Shown here: positions 19,163-27,781 of the stretch, piece by piece
How positions within the stretch are numbered: position 1 is the stretch's first letter
Layout: every line of letters starts with the position of its first letter
Position numbers and translations under genes: made by a program
The notes under the pieces: generated by a model
Seen by the model: only the letters and a program-made list of their open reading frames with translations
Databases searched by the model: none
Told to the model about the DNA's origin: nothing
Assembly (NCBI RefSeq): GCF_003946385.1
Contig: NZ_RHOE01000012.1
Coordinates: forward strand, 1-54,861
Direction: 5' to 3'
Source: Loigolactobacillus zhaoyuanensis
Lineage (GTDB): Bacteria > Bacillota > Bacilli > Lactobacillales > Lactobacillaceae
DNA: 54,861 nt

Positions 19163-20224
19163 TTAAACGATGATCGCTGTTTTTAAGGTTGCTTCCAGCC
19201 ACTCGCCAAAGAATGAATAAGTTTTGGCTAATTCATAAATTTGGGTATCCGCATCAGGGTAGTGTAGGGTCAGGGTTTCGTCTTGCGAGTTCACGGTGAT
19301 ACCTAGTTCCTGCTTGTTTGGCAACTCTAATTGGAAACTACCAACTTGTTCGCCGGTACGCATCAAAATATTATTACCTGAAGCAATAACAAACAAGTTA
19401 TCTAGGCAAGGTAGTGTGTCAATGGCAACTGCTTCGACCGTCAGCGTTAACGTCTGATTAGTCAACTCAGGCAGGTGCTGTGCTTCCCAGCTGAAAGTAC
19501 CGCTAGCAGAAACATGGGGCTTACCGATGGTCGTCACGTCGTTGCCAGTTTCGTCAACCACTTGAAAACTCCGAACATCGTAATGGCCAATTTCCACATT
19601 GATCTTAACGGGCACTGCTACGTTGTTACTAACTTTAAGCGTGGCGGTGAAGGTTTTAGCATCAGGGAATTTAACGCCAAAATGAAGATCATTAACTGGT
19701 TGTAGAATGGTTTCCTTAGGTGAGCGGAAACGTAGATCGGCTGCATACAATAATTTGATTATTTGTAGTAACGCTGGGAACATTTTTTCATTGATCAAAT
19801 AATCAGGGGCTTCATCAGTGATATCAGCTAAGACCGGCAACTCGTGAGCCGTCAGATGCGCCTGCACGTGTAGGGCTTGGTCGATCGCAAATAGTACATG
19901 ATTTTCACCAGCTTCATCAGCGTAGTTAACATTCACGGCGGTGCCATGTTCTTGTTGCACGACTTGTAGCCATAAATGTTCGATCAGTGCCGAATCGCCG
20001 ATCAATTTATCTTCGTTGAAAGCTTCCCACATTTTATCCATAAATAAGCGGGTATAGCTAGCACCAGCTTCAAATAAAGCCGCATCGTTATGTGCCCAGT
20101 GTGCTTTATCAGTTAACAATTGCCGTTTTTGTTGATACAAGCGGGCAAGATTCGTACGTACTTGGGCGATATCGGCGGGAGCTTCGATAACATCGCGTAA
20201 TTGTGGTTGTTTGAAATTAAGCAT
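19163..20224 (-). CDS. Hypothetical protein (353 aa), second gene of a pair
   Basis: I do not recognise this family. The protein is soluble and acidic. The N-terminal half is helical (VRTNLARLYQQKRQLLTDKA onwards). The C-terminal half, from about residue 180, is rich in beta-strand-like segments (FTATLKVSNNVAVPVKINVE, TLTLTVEAVAIDT), suggesting a beta-sandwich. No signal peptide, membrane segment or catalytic motif is evident. The ATG at 20224 overlaps the stop of the preceding gene by eight bases and uses the GAGGGAGAG inside it, so the two proteins are made as a coupled pair and probably act together. Confidence 0.6.
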   Translation of the reverse strand: MLNFKQPQLRDVIEAPADIAQVRTNLARLYQQKRQLLTDKAHWAHNDAALFEAGASYTRLFMDKMWEAFNEDKLIGDSALIEHLWLQVVQQEHGTAVNVNYADEAGENHVLFAIDQALHVQAHLTAHELPVLADITDEAPDYLINEKMFPALLQIIKLLYAADLRFRSPKETILQPVNDLHFGVKFPDAKTFTATLKVSNNVAVPVKINVEIGHYDVRSFQVVDETGNDVTTIGKPHVSASGTFSWEAQHLPELTNQTLTLTVEAVAIDTLPCLDNLFVIASGNNILMRTGEQVGSFQLELPNKQELGITVNSQDETLTLHYPDADTQIYELAKTYSFFGEWLEATLKTAIIV

Positions 20225-21089
20225 TGTCGTCGTCACTCTCCCTCTGTGTCGCCAATTGTGGACCAGCTGCTAAGCTAGCCATATAGCTATCAGCAATATG
20301 CTGTAACGAATTTTCAAATTGTTTTAAGGAACTATATTGACTAATGATTGCTTGATATTCGTAGTTGGTCACGGCTGCTTCAACTTGAATTTGCCGTTTT
20401 TCTTCATCGTAACGTGCTTGCGCTGCAGCACGAGCCGCGTTTAAACTTGATTGTAAGCTAGCCACTTCGCTAGTATCACCGCTGGCTTGTGGGGACGCGC
20501 CTTCTTCTGGCTGATCAATGAAATTTTTCATTAAGCCTTTGAAGCCACCACTATTACGATCGCGATTACTACGTGTTTGCGCGTCGGGCTCAGCCACTGC
20601 GGCTGCTTCTGCTTTTTCTAACTGGCTTTGTAAATGATCAGCCTCAGCAAAAGCGTCATCGTGCAAGCTAGCTAAGCGCTTTTTAAGATAATTCTTGGGA
20701 TCAGCCGCGTAAGTCTCTAAATCAGGTATGATCTGGCGCTCGGCATCGGAATATTGCATAATTTGGCGCGTCCATACATCAAGTACGCCAAATTGTCGCC
20801 GATGATACCAATCGCCGAACATCACGATGCCATCGGCGCTAACTTCAAAGAATGGGATATAAGTCTGTAACCATTCAACTAGACCTTTTTGCAAATAAGC
20901 ACGCAATTCAGATTGAGCTTGCTTATCGTACGCTAAAATATAGCCTGGTACTTCAGAGAGGTCAAGCCTTAGTGCCTCAGCGGTTGCATCAATTCCACGG
21001 TAGAGATCAAGATCAGAATGATCTTGCCAAGCTGCCGCAAAGTTCGTAAAAAACCGTTTTTGATAGTCCAAAGATTTTTCAATATCCAC
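20217..21089 (-). CDS. Hypothetical coiled-coil protein (290 aa), first gene of a pair
   Basis: An unrecognised soluble protein. Residues 1-130 look globular, with aromatic-rich segments (FFEVSADGIVMFGDWYHRRQ). Residues 135-175 and 205-275 are charged, Ala/Glu/Gln-rich and heptad-like, typical of coiled coils, separated by a Gly/Pro/Ser-rich hinge. The start is GTG after GGGGGGAA. No signal peptide is present. It is coupled by an eight-base overlap to the next gene. A scaffold or assembly role is possible, but nothing in the sequence proves it. Confidence 0.6.
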   Translation of the reverse strand: MDIEKSLDYQKRFFTNFAAAWQDHSDLDLYRGIDATAEALRLDLSEVPGYILAYDKQAQSELRAYLQKGLVEWLQTYIPFFEVSADGIVMFGDWYHRRQFGVLDVWTRQIMQYSDAERQIIPDLETYAADPKNYLKKRLASLHDDAFAEADHLQSQLEKAEAAAVAEPDAQTRSNRDRNSGGFKGLMKNFIDQPEEGASPQASGDTSEVASLQSSLNAARAAAQARYDEEKRQIQVEAAVTNYEYQAIISQYSSLKQFENSLQHIADSYMASLAAGPQLATQRESDDDNA

Positions 21090-21283
21090 GGAAAAATTCC
21101 CCCCAGCGATGTATTTTTACTCTTACTACCATTCTACAGCTTTTAGCGCTATCTTGGAAAGCTTTATATATTTAAGAAAATTGTAACAAATTATTTTAAG
21201 CATCATAAATGAAGCTATCGCGTTTTTGTTAGGGTGAAAACGCGGGCAGCTTGGTCCTAAAATGGAATTTAAGCAGCAGAAAT

Positions 21284-21314
21284 AAAAAAATCCCACAAAT
21301 TTTGCGGGATTTTT
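21284..21314 (-). terminator. Terminator of the FMN-binding-like gene
   Basis: AAAAATCCCACAAA pairs with TTTGCGGGATTTTT (one wobble) immediately after the gene on the minus strand; A/T runs flank both sides. Confidence 0.85.
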
Positions 21315-21324
21315 CAAAGAATAA

Positions 21325-22341
21325 TTATTTATTGATGGCATCAACGATTGATTGCACATAACCGTTAGTGTCTTCAAGTGTAGCGCCAGAAACTACATCA
21401 GTCATCTTGGAATGAGCATTTAAGTCATTCTTCAATTGATCAGCAGTCTTGCCAGCGGCATACTTGTTGATAGCGTTGATCGAAGTCATCCGTGGTTTGG
21501 TTGCTTTAGCTTCCTTCTTCATCAAAGCACTATAAGCTTTATTATTAACTTGTTTAGAAATTAAGATTTTACCTTTAGGATAATTTTTGCCGAAATCAGA
21601 GTTGCTGTTTGGAACACCCTTGAAGCCCTTTTTAGGTACAAATTGGAATTCATCGATGCTAGCAGCAGCAACTTTATCGCCGCTCATAGCAACAGTGGTA
21701 ACGCCAAATGAGTCAGTCCCATGGGGTGCTGCTTCGACTTGTTTCAAAGTAATGTTGTCATCAGTCACATCGATACCCTTAGTTACATAACCTTTAGTCG
21801 CTGCTTGCGCAATTGATTTTACATAACCATTAGTATCAGCCAAGGTTGCGCCAGAAATAACTTTCTCTTGCATTTTCTTGTCTTTAGCTAGGGCTGTATT
21901 TAATTGTGCTGCTGTTTTACCAACTGTGTATTTTTGAATTGCTTCTAGAGACTGTTCACGACCTTGTGTTGCTTTAACTTCTTTCCTCATTAAACCGCTA
22001 TAAGCTTCATCATTAGTTGCTTTTGAGATCAGCATTTGCTTATTCTTAACACCCTTAGCAAAACCTTTAGTGCTGTTAGGAACAGGGGTCATGCCGTCAG
22101 AGCCTTTTTTGACGAATTGGAATTCATCAATGTAGGCAGCGACGATCTTGTCACCCTTCATAGCAACTGTGGTCACAGCGAAAGCTTGCTTACCATGTGG
22201 TGCAGTATCCAATTGTTTCAATACCACTTGGTTATTGTCGGTAGCGGCTTGTGCGCCACCAACAGCAGAGAACGTTGCAACTGAGCCGCCCATTAAGACT
22301 GCAGCTGCCAACGTCACGATTTTGCGACTTAACTTATTCAA
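21325..22341 (-). CDS. Secreted protein with two tandem FMN-binding-like repeats
   Basis: A 338-aa secreted protein. A Sec signal peptide ends GGAQA|ATDN at about residue 33, without a lipobox cysteine. The mature part is two homologous repeats (about 38-185 and 197-338). Each begins like an FMN_bind domain (LKQ.APHG...VTTVAM.GDK..AA.IDEFQF) and ends VISGATLADTNGYV or VVSGATLEDTNGYV, matching the D/xxSGAT motif whose Thr is flavinylated by ApbE. PplA of Listeria, the electron carrier of flavin-based extracellular electron transfer, has the same two-domain plan but is a lipoprotein. No apbE or ndh2 is in the window. The start is TTG after AAGGAG. Confidence 0.72.
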   Translation of the reverse strand: MNKLSRKIVTLAAAVLMGGSVATFSAVGGAQAATDNNQVVLKQLDTAPHGKQAFAVTTVAMKGDKIVAAYIDEFQFVKKGSDGMTPVPNSTKGFAKGVKNKQMLISKATNDEAYSGLMRKEVKATQGREQSLEAIQKYTVGKTAAQLNTALAKDKKMQEKVISGATLADTNGYVKSIAQAATKGYVTKGIDVTDDNITLKQVEAAPHGTDSFGVTTVAMSGDKVAAASIDEFQFVPKKGFKGVPNSNSDFGKNYPKGKILISKQVNNKAYSALMKKEAKATKPRMTSINAINKYAAGKTADQLKNDLNAHSKMTDVVSGATLEDTNGYVQSIVDAINK

Positions 22342-22478
22342 TATATCCAGCTCCTTAATTTGTAATTAGAAACGTTTGCTGAGAACGTTCCCCAAAACGT
22401 ACGACGTCATCGTAGCACGTTGTTAGTGATTTGTATAACTATTTTTTGTAAGCATATTCTTAACCATCAGTGCCAAGT

Positions 22479-22504
22479 AAAAAAGCGTCAGCTAGACGCT
22501 TTTA
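22479..22504 (-). terminator. Terminator of the aldo/keto reductase gene
   Basis: AAAAGCGTC and GACGCTTTT form a short perfect stem directly after the stop on the minus strand, with flanking A/T runs. Confidence 0.8.
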
Positions 22505-22505
22505 T

Positions 22506-23366
22506 TTACCAAGTGATCGTATCTGGATTAGTTGCAACGCCGGCGACACCGTGTAATTGATCAATGGCAGCAACGTCAGCAGAACTTAATTCAAAGTCGA
22601 ATAACTGTGTGTTTTCACGAATACGTTCGGCATGCACCGATTTTGGTAGTGGTAAAAAGCCGTGTTGTAGTGACCAACGCAAAACAACTTGGGCAACTGT
22701 TTTGTGATATTTTTCCGCAATTGTCTTCAATTCAGGTACAGCAAAAATCTTACCAGTACCTAGTGGACTATAGGCCTCAGATAGGATGTTGTGGTTATTG
22801 TTGTAGGCGACAACTTCAGACTGTAGATCACTGGGGTTTAAGAAAATTTGGTTAACTTGGGGAACGACCGTTGCTGTTTTAAGTAGTTCGTCTAAATGCT
22901 TAGGCCGAAAATTAGAAACACCGATCGCTCTTAGTTTGCCGGCTGTTTGCGCTTCTTCCATGGCACGCCAGGAACCTGCATTAGCTTCGATCCATTCGTC
23001 ACGAAAAGCAATTGGATTAGGCCAGTGAATTAAGTAAAGATCTAGGTAATCAAGGCCTAAATTATTCAGTGAAGTATCGATCGCTTTTTTAGTATTATTG
23101 TAGCCGTGATCGTTACCGGTTAGTTTTGAGGTGACCCATAATTCGTCACGCTTAACGCCACTTTCACGAATGCCGGCACCAACACTAGCCTCATTACCAT
23201 ACGCAAAAGCGGTATCAATGTGCCGATAACCAGCTGCGATCGCTGCTTTAACAGATTCCTTAGCCACAGTACCATCAGGCGTTTGCCAAGTACCAAAACC
23301 AACAATTGGGATCTTTGTCCCGTTATTCAAAGTAAATGTATCCGTTAATTTAGTTAGTTGAACCAA
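22506..23366 (-). CDS. Aldo/keto reductase (2,5-diketo-D-gluconate reductase-like)
   Basis: A 286-aa NADPH-dependent aldo/keto reductase. The catalytic tetrad is visible: Asp and Tyr in DTAFAYGNE near residue 50, Lys in VTSKL, His in LIHWPNP. GVSNF, QVNQIFLNP and the cofactor-binding LPLPKSVHAERI follow in order. Family members reduce small aldehydes and ketones such as methylglyoxal. I start at TTG 23366, because CGGAG is eight bases before it; a GTG upstream overlaps the site. It lies behind nox but is separated from it by a terminator and has its own promoter with a palindromic site at 23429. Confidence 0.9.
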   Translation of the reverse strand: MVQLTKLTDTFTLNNGTKIPIVGFGTWQTPDGTVAKESVKAAIAAGYRHIDTAFAYGNEASVGAGIRESGVKRDELWVTSKLTGNDHGYNNTKKAIDTSLNNLGLDYLDLYLIHWPNPIAFRDEWIEANAGSWRAMEEAQTAGKLRAIGVSNFRPKHLDELLKTATVVPQVNQIFLNPSDLQSEVVAYNNNHNILSEAYSPLGTGKIFAVPELKTIAEKYHKTVAQVVLRWSLQHGFLPLPKSVHAERIRENTQLFDFELSSADVAAIDQLHGVAGVATNPDTITW

Positions 23367-23428
23367 AATAATCACTCCGTTTCTATAATAACTATAACAA
23401 TAAACACTGTGAAGCAGTCAGTATTTGT

Positions 23429-23447
23429 TGTGAAATTTATTTTCACA
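23429..23447. promoter_or_regulatory. Perfect inverted repeat upstream of the aldo/keto reductase promoter
   Basis: TGTGAAA-TTTAT-TTTCACA has exact seven-base arms. On the minus strand a TATAGT -10 lies at 23391-23396, so the repeat sits just upstream of the -35, the place for an activator. It looks like Rex or CRP/FNR sites, but the spacing is not the standard one of either. Confidence 0.5.
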
Positions 23448-23472
23448 GTAGCATAACCTTATAGCGGACAAC

Positions 23473-23501
23473 AAAAATAGCGCCGGTAAGGGCGCTATTT
23501 T
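23473..23501 (-). terminator. nox terminator
   Basis: AAAATAGCGCC and GGCGCTATTTT are exact complements around GGTAAG, immediately after the nox stop on the minus strand. Confidence 0.85.
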
Positions 23502-23505
23502 CAGA

Positions 23506-24858
23506 TTAATTTTCGCGTTGGGCTTTTTGAGCGGCAACGTTGATGATATTCCAAGGCCGATCAAAGCCAGGCTGGAAGAAGAAGTCGGCGTAAGCCAAAT
23601 CATCGATCGTCATTTTACCTTGAATAGCAAGTGAAATGGCATTGATGTTAGCAGTAACGTCAGCTTTTGACATAATCTGTGCACCAAGCACACGACCGTT
23701 TTTAGGGTCGTAAGTTAGCTTGAACAATACTTCTGTATTACCAGCAGTTTCAGGAACAAATGGTGGCCGGTAAGTATCGGTAACGAAGACGGATTTAGTC
23801 GCGACACCATAATTACCAGCAGTACCTTCCTTGATCCCAGTGGAAGCAAATTTGTAATCAAAAACAGATAATGCAGAAGAACCAGAAACAGCAGGTACTG
23901 GATATTTAGCATCGACTAAGTTTTTAGCAGCATACCGACCTTGACGGCGAGCATTGGTTGCCAAAGCGATCCGTGCTGAACCACCAGTTGGAGCGAAACG
24001 AACCAAAGTAGCGTCACCAACCGCAAAGATATCGGGTTGACTAGTCCGCAAATATTCGTCGATCTTGATCAAGCCTTTTTCATCTAATTCAAGGGTATCT
24101 TTGAGCCAAGCGGTGTTAGGTTTGATCCCAGCCGCTTCGATCACTAGATTAGCGGGGAAGGTTGCTTGGTCAGTCACAACTTGAGTGACTTTACCAGCAT
24201 TACCTTCAAAACGTTGAACTGATTGGCCAACTGCTGCATAGATATCACGTTCAGCCATTTCTTTGGTTAGAACGTCAGTAAATTCAGCGTCCAAGTATAG
24301 GCTCAATAGACGTGGTAATAAGTCGATCACGGTAACGTGCTTACCAGCTTTAGCGAAAACTTCAGCGGCTTCGATACCGATATAACCAGACCCAATGACG
24401 ACGACGTTTTTAACGTCAGGATCAACTGTTTTAGCCTTAAGTTTAATTGCCCAATCGCGGCCACGCATCGCGTAAACATTATCTAAATCTTTACCGGGAA
24501 CAGGTATCATTGCTGGTACTGCACCGGCGCTAAGAATTAATTTGTCGTATTTTTCTTCTCGTTCAGTCTCATTATTATGATTTTGTACATGGACGGTGTG
24601 TGCTTGTGGATCAATGGCAGTGATTTCTTCGCGTGTATAAACGGATACACCTTGTGCGCGCATCTTTTCTGGTGTTGCGTAGCGGACGGAATTAACATCC
24701 TTAACGGTACCTTCAAGATATAATTGCATGCCACAAGAAAGGAAGGATAAGAAATCACCTTTTTCATACCATTGAATTTCAGTTGTTGGGTCATTGGCTA
24801 AAATTTCCCGAACAGCTTCATAACCACCATGTGATGAACCTACAACGATTACTTTCAT
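23506..24858 (-). CDS. nox: NADH oxidase (FAD-dependent, Cys42 type)
   Basis: A 450-aa flavoprotein of the NADH oxidase/NADH peroxidase/CoA-disulfide reductase group. The FAD-binding N-terminus is [12 protein letters not shown], and the single redox cysteine is Cys42 in SFLSCGM. The second dinucleotide fold is [14 protein letters not shown], followed by IFAVGDA and a C-terminal dimerisation domain. The water-forming oxidase reading fits lactobacilli, which use it to regenerate NAD+ and remove oxygen; peroxidase activity cannot be excluded. GGAGG stands upstream of the ATG. Its mRNA seems to start with a perfect stem-loop (24889-24910). Confidence 0.88.
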   Translation of the reverse strand: MKVIVVGSSHGGYEAVREILANDPTTEIQWYEKGDFLSFLSCGMQLYLEGTVKDVNSVRYATPEKMRAQGVSVYTREEITAIDPQAHTVHVQNHNNETEREEKYDKLILSAGAVPAMIPVPGKDLDNVYAMRGRDWAIKLKAKTVDPDVKNVVVIGSGYIGIEAAEVFAKAGKHVTVIDLLPRLLSLYLDAEFTDVLTKEMAERDIYAAVGQSVQRFEGNAGKVTQVVTDQATFPANLVIEAAGIKPNTAWLKDTLELDEKGLIKIDEYLRTSQPDIFAVGDATLVRFAPTGGSARIALATNARRQGRYAAKNLVDAKYPVPAVSGSSALSVFDYKFASTGIKEGTAGNYGVATKSVFVTDTYRPPFVPETAGNTEVLFKLTYDPKNGRVLGAQIMSKADVTANINAISLAIQGKMTIDDLAYADFFFQPGFDRPWNIINVAAQKAQREN

Positions 24859-24888
24859 AAAAATATTGACCTCCTATGAAGTTTATTG

Positions 24889-24922
24889 GTAGCCAAATAA
24901 ATTTGGCTACGCTTTTATTATA
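24889..24922 (-). promoter_or_regulatory. nox promoter (-10) with a palindrome at the transcription start
   Basis: Reading the minus strand, TTATAAT (-10, 24917-24922) is followed by GTAGCCAAAT-TT-ATTTGGCTAC, perfect ten-base arms at 24889-24910. The palindrome covers about +1 to +22, so it may be an operator or a 5'-terminal stem that stabilises the mRNA. It is not the standard Rex sequence. Confidence 0.6.
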
Positions 24923-25111
24923 AGCCATTTAGTGCTAAATTAAAACCACTTCTTAATAATAATGATTATAAATTTTACACAATTAATTACGAATAAACAC
25001 TATAAAAACGGTCTTTAATACTTATTTAGTGTAAATAAAATTTCATTCTAACTGCAGAATAATCTAAAAAAATAAACAGTAGCTGAAAAAGTGTCCGTTT
25101 ACAAAAATATA

Positions 25112-25155
25112 TTGACTGATTAGTCATTGACTGTATAGTCAAAAGAGCCTATACT
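25112..25155 (+). promoter_or_regulatory. Promoter of the ABC exporter operon with twin TetR-type operators
   Basis: Two palindromes TGACT-N4-AGTCA occur back to back at 25113-25126 and 25128-25141, one base apart. The second contains the -35 TTGACT (25127-25132), which stands exactly 17 bp before the -10 TATACT (25150-25155). The TetR-family regulator encoded at the end of the operon is the obvious ligand. The AT-rich stretch 24923-25111 before it holds no gene. Confidence 0.75.
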
Positions 25156-25224
25156 CATGGCACAAATGATAAATAAGGCAATTGTACTGGGAATTTAGTA
25201 GGTGTGACTTCAGAGGAGGAAGCG

Positions 25225-26154
25225 ATGATCATGGTGGAAAATGTAGTTGAGATCGAACATTTACAAAAAAAGTTTGGTAAGACGGTTGCGCTGGAAGATA
25301 TAACCTTTGCTGTACGTCAGGGGGAAGTCTTTGGCTTTATTGGCCCCAATGGTGCGGGTAAATCGACGACCATTCGAACCTTATTGGGGATCCTACGCGC
25401 TAGTGGCGGGGCGGCGACAATTTTTGGTCAGGATGTTTGGCGCGATGCGGTGGCAATTCACACGCGCTTAGCATACGTACCAGGGGATGTGTATCTGTGG
25501 CCTAATCTAACTGGTGGCGAAGTGATCGATTTATTTTTAAAGTTAAATCACCAAAAGCATTCAGCCAAAACAGATACATTGATCAAGCAATTTGAATTAG
25601 ATCCAACTAAGAAAACGAGAACTTATTCCAAAGGCAATCGGCAAAAAGTAGCCTTGATCGCTGCTTTCTCAACTGAAGCCGATCTATATATTTTTGACGA
25701 ACCCACTTCAGGCTTAGATCCATTGAATGAAGAGATTTTCCAAAAAAATGTGTTGGCGCTAAAACAGGCTGGTAAAAGTATTTTGTTGTCCAGCCATATT
25801 TTATCGGAAGTGGAACGGATGTGTGATCGCATTGGTATTATTCGCCAAGGACGGATCATTGAAACTGGCTCATTGGAAGAGATGCGTCACCTTACTCGGA
25901 CGGTCGTTCAGGTACAAACTAAACAAGCACCGAATGATATTAGTCAGTTAGCTGGGGTTCATGATATTAAGGTAGATTCTAGTGAAGTAAATAAAATTTC
26001 ATTTGCGGTCGATTCTGACCAAATGAGTCCAGTTATGGCAGCTTTAGCCGCTAAAGAAATTATTAGTTTACAAAGCACACCGCCAACGCTGGAAGATCTC
26101 TTTTTACGTTATTACAATGATGACCGTCAAGAGGTGAAACGCGATGCACAATAA
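25225..26154 (+). CDS. ABC transporter ATP-binding protein (ABC-2 type exporter)
   Basis: A 309-aa ATPase of the drug/antibiotic exporter (DrrA-like) group. Walker A is GPNGAGKST near residue 40, the signature is the variant YSKGNRQKV, Walker B is YIFDEPTSGLD, and the H-loop is LLSSHIL. The C-terminal 90 residues match the regulatory extension of this group. I start at ATG 25225, since AGGAGG lies inside a longer reading. The stop overlaps the permease gene. With the TetR gene it forms a three-gene, probably self-regulated export operon. The substrate is unknown. Confidence 0.9.
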   Translation: MIMVENVVEIEHLQKKFGKTVALEDITFAVRQGEVFGFIGPNGAGKSTTIRTLLGILRASGGAATIFGQDVWRDAVAIHTRLAYVPGDVYLWPNLTGGEVIDLFLKLNHQKHSAKTDTLIKQFELDPTKKTRTYSKGNRQKVALIAAFSTEADLYIFDEPTSGLDPLNEEIFQKNVLALKQAGKSILLSSHILSEVERMCDRIGIIRQGRIIETGSLEEMRHLTRTVVQVQTKQAPNDISQLAGVHDIKVDSSEVNKISFAVDSDQMSPVMAALAAKEIISLQSTPPTLEDLFLRYYNDDRQEVKRDAQ

Positions 26155-27763
26155 TAACTTTAGTCAGACCGGCTACCTAACGCGCTTTTATTTACGACGA
26201 GACTGGCTCAAAATTTTAATTTGGTTAATTGGTCTCGTTGGCTTGATGGGTATTGGTGGTGGTAAGTTTGATGGCCTATATGGCACCAAAGCGGCAATGA
26301 ATTCAATTGTGGCGACACTAAAAACACCGGCAATGATTTCGATGTTTGGTCCTTTTACCGCACAACAGCCTTATAACGTGGCGCTTATCTTTGCGATGGA
26401 AATGATGGTATTCATGGGCTTATTCATGGCAATAATGAATATTTATTTTGCGGTCAAAGCAACGCGCGCAGAAGAAGATAACGGTATCTTGGAGTTAGTC
26501 CGTGCTCATGCGGTCGGTAAATACGCACCATTATTGGCGGCTACACTAGAACTTTTGATCATCAATTTAGTGATCGGTATTTTAGAGTCGCTCAGTTTAA
26601 TTGCTGCTAATATGACTGGGGCAAATGCAGCTGGTAGTTGGCTATTTGGCCTTGGACTAGCTGCAGTTGGTTTTATGTTCGGTGTTTTTTCTTTGTTGAT
26701 GGCTCAACTAAGTGATAATGCCCGTGGCGCCACAATTTTAAGTTATTTGGTGTTAGCCATTTTATTTTTAGTCCGTATGCTGACTGACGTCACGAACCCT
26801 GACTATACTTGGTGGTCACCGTTTGGATGGATCGAGAAATTATCGGTTTATGATCAAAATATCTGGTGGCCAGTGTTGGCAATGCTTGGCGTAGCGCTAT
26901 TAGTGATTGGTGCCACATTTTACGCCTATGCACATCGTGATGTGACCGCTGGCTTAATTGCCACACGTCCTGGACGTAAGCAGGCGTCGGCATTGTTGGC
27001 AGGGCCATTGACTTTGATTTTCCGGCTAGAACGGACTAGCTTTATTGTTTGGCTAATTGGCCTGTTTGTTTTAGGCGCCAGCTATGGTTCAATTTTTGGA
27101 ACTGTTGGCGATATTATGAAAACTAATCCAATGGTGGCTCAATTAATGGGTAGCAAAGCGGTGAATGCGGCCACGCAAACCGTTATTTTAAACTTTGCAG
27201 CGTTATTAGCAATTGTATTTGTGGTGCTAAGTACGATACCGGCCATGCAAATCATTCTGAAACTTAACGGTGATGAACGTAAAGGTTGGTTGGAACAGAT
27301 CCATGCTAAATCAATTTCCCGGTTGCATCTATATTGCAGCTATGTTGTATTAGCCCTGATTACTGGAAGCTTAAGCCTGTTATTGGGCGTTATCGGGATG
27401 TACGCTGCAGGGCAGTCAGTGATGGATACACCGATTCCACTAAGCCGTTTTTTACGTGCTTTCTATGGCTACCTGCCGGCATTGTTGGTTACAGTGGGTA
27501 TTAGTGCGGTATTCGCCGGGCTATTACCGCGGCTACAAGCAATCAGTTGGCTAGTGCCGATCTATGGTTTTATTTCCCTATATTTAGGTAATTTATTGGA
27601 TCTGCCTAAATGGGCCGTGAATTTAACGCCTTACGGTTGGATCAATAATGTACCCTTGCGGCAGGTTCAATGGCCGCTGACTGGAGCATTAGTGGCGCTG
27701 GCATTTGCGTTATTTGTGATTGGGTTTATGCTTTATAGAAGAAGAGATATGGTTGAAAATTAA
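26144..27763 (+). CDS. ABC exporter permease, twelve-helix fused type
   Basis: A 539-aa integral membrane protein, partner of the upstream ATPase (11-bp overlap). It shows two similar halves of about six hydrophobic segments, each beginning with an amphipathic FYLRRDWLKILIWLIGL or FRLERTSFIVWLIGL stretch and carrying a KxTRAEEDNGILELVRA-like or GDERKGWLEQIHAKSI-like cytosolic loop. This tandem-duplicated plan is that of the large exporter permeases annotated as polyketide or tetronasin resistance proteins. An export role for a toxic compound is likely; the compound cannot be named. Confidence 0.85.
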   Translation: MHNNNFSQTGYLTRFYLRRDWLKILIWLIGLVGLMGIGGGKFDGLYGTKAAMNSIVATLKTPAMISMFGPFTAQQPYNVALIFAMEMMVFMGLFMAIMNIYFAVKATRAEEDNGILELVRAHAVGKYAPLLAATLELLIINLVIGILESLSLIAANMTGANAAGSWLFGLGLAAVGFMFGVFSLLMAQLSDNARGATILSYLVLAILFLVRMLTDVTNPDYTWWSPFGWIEKLSVYDQNIWWPVLAMLGVALLVIGATFYAYAHRDVTAGLIATRPGRKQASALLAGPLTLIFRLERTSFIVWLIGLFVLGASYGSIFGTVGDIMKTNPMVAQLMGSKAVNAATQTVILNFAALLAIVFVVLSTIPAMQIILKLNGDERKGWLEQIHAKSISRLHLYCSYVVLALITGSLSLLLGVIGMYAAGQSVMDTPIPLSRFLRAFYGYLPALLVTVGISAVFAGLLPRLQAISWLVPIYGFISLYLGNLLDLPKWAVNLTPYGWINNVPLRQVQWPLTGALVALAFALFVIGFMLYRRRDMVEN

Positions 27764-27781
27764 GCAGGAGGCAGCAGGTTA

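Noticed and set aside
23429-23447. Canonical Rex site
   Set aside because: Arms are Rex-like, but the spacer is longer than in the 18-bp consensus, so Rex cannot be asserted.
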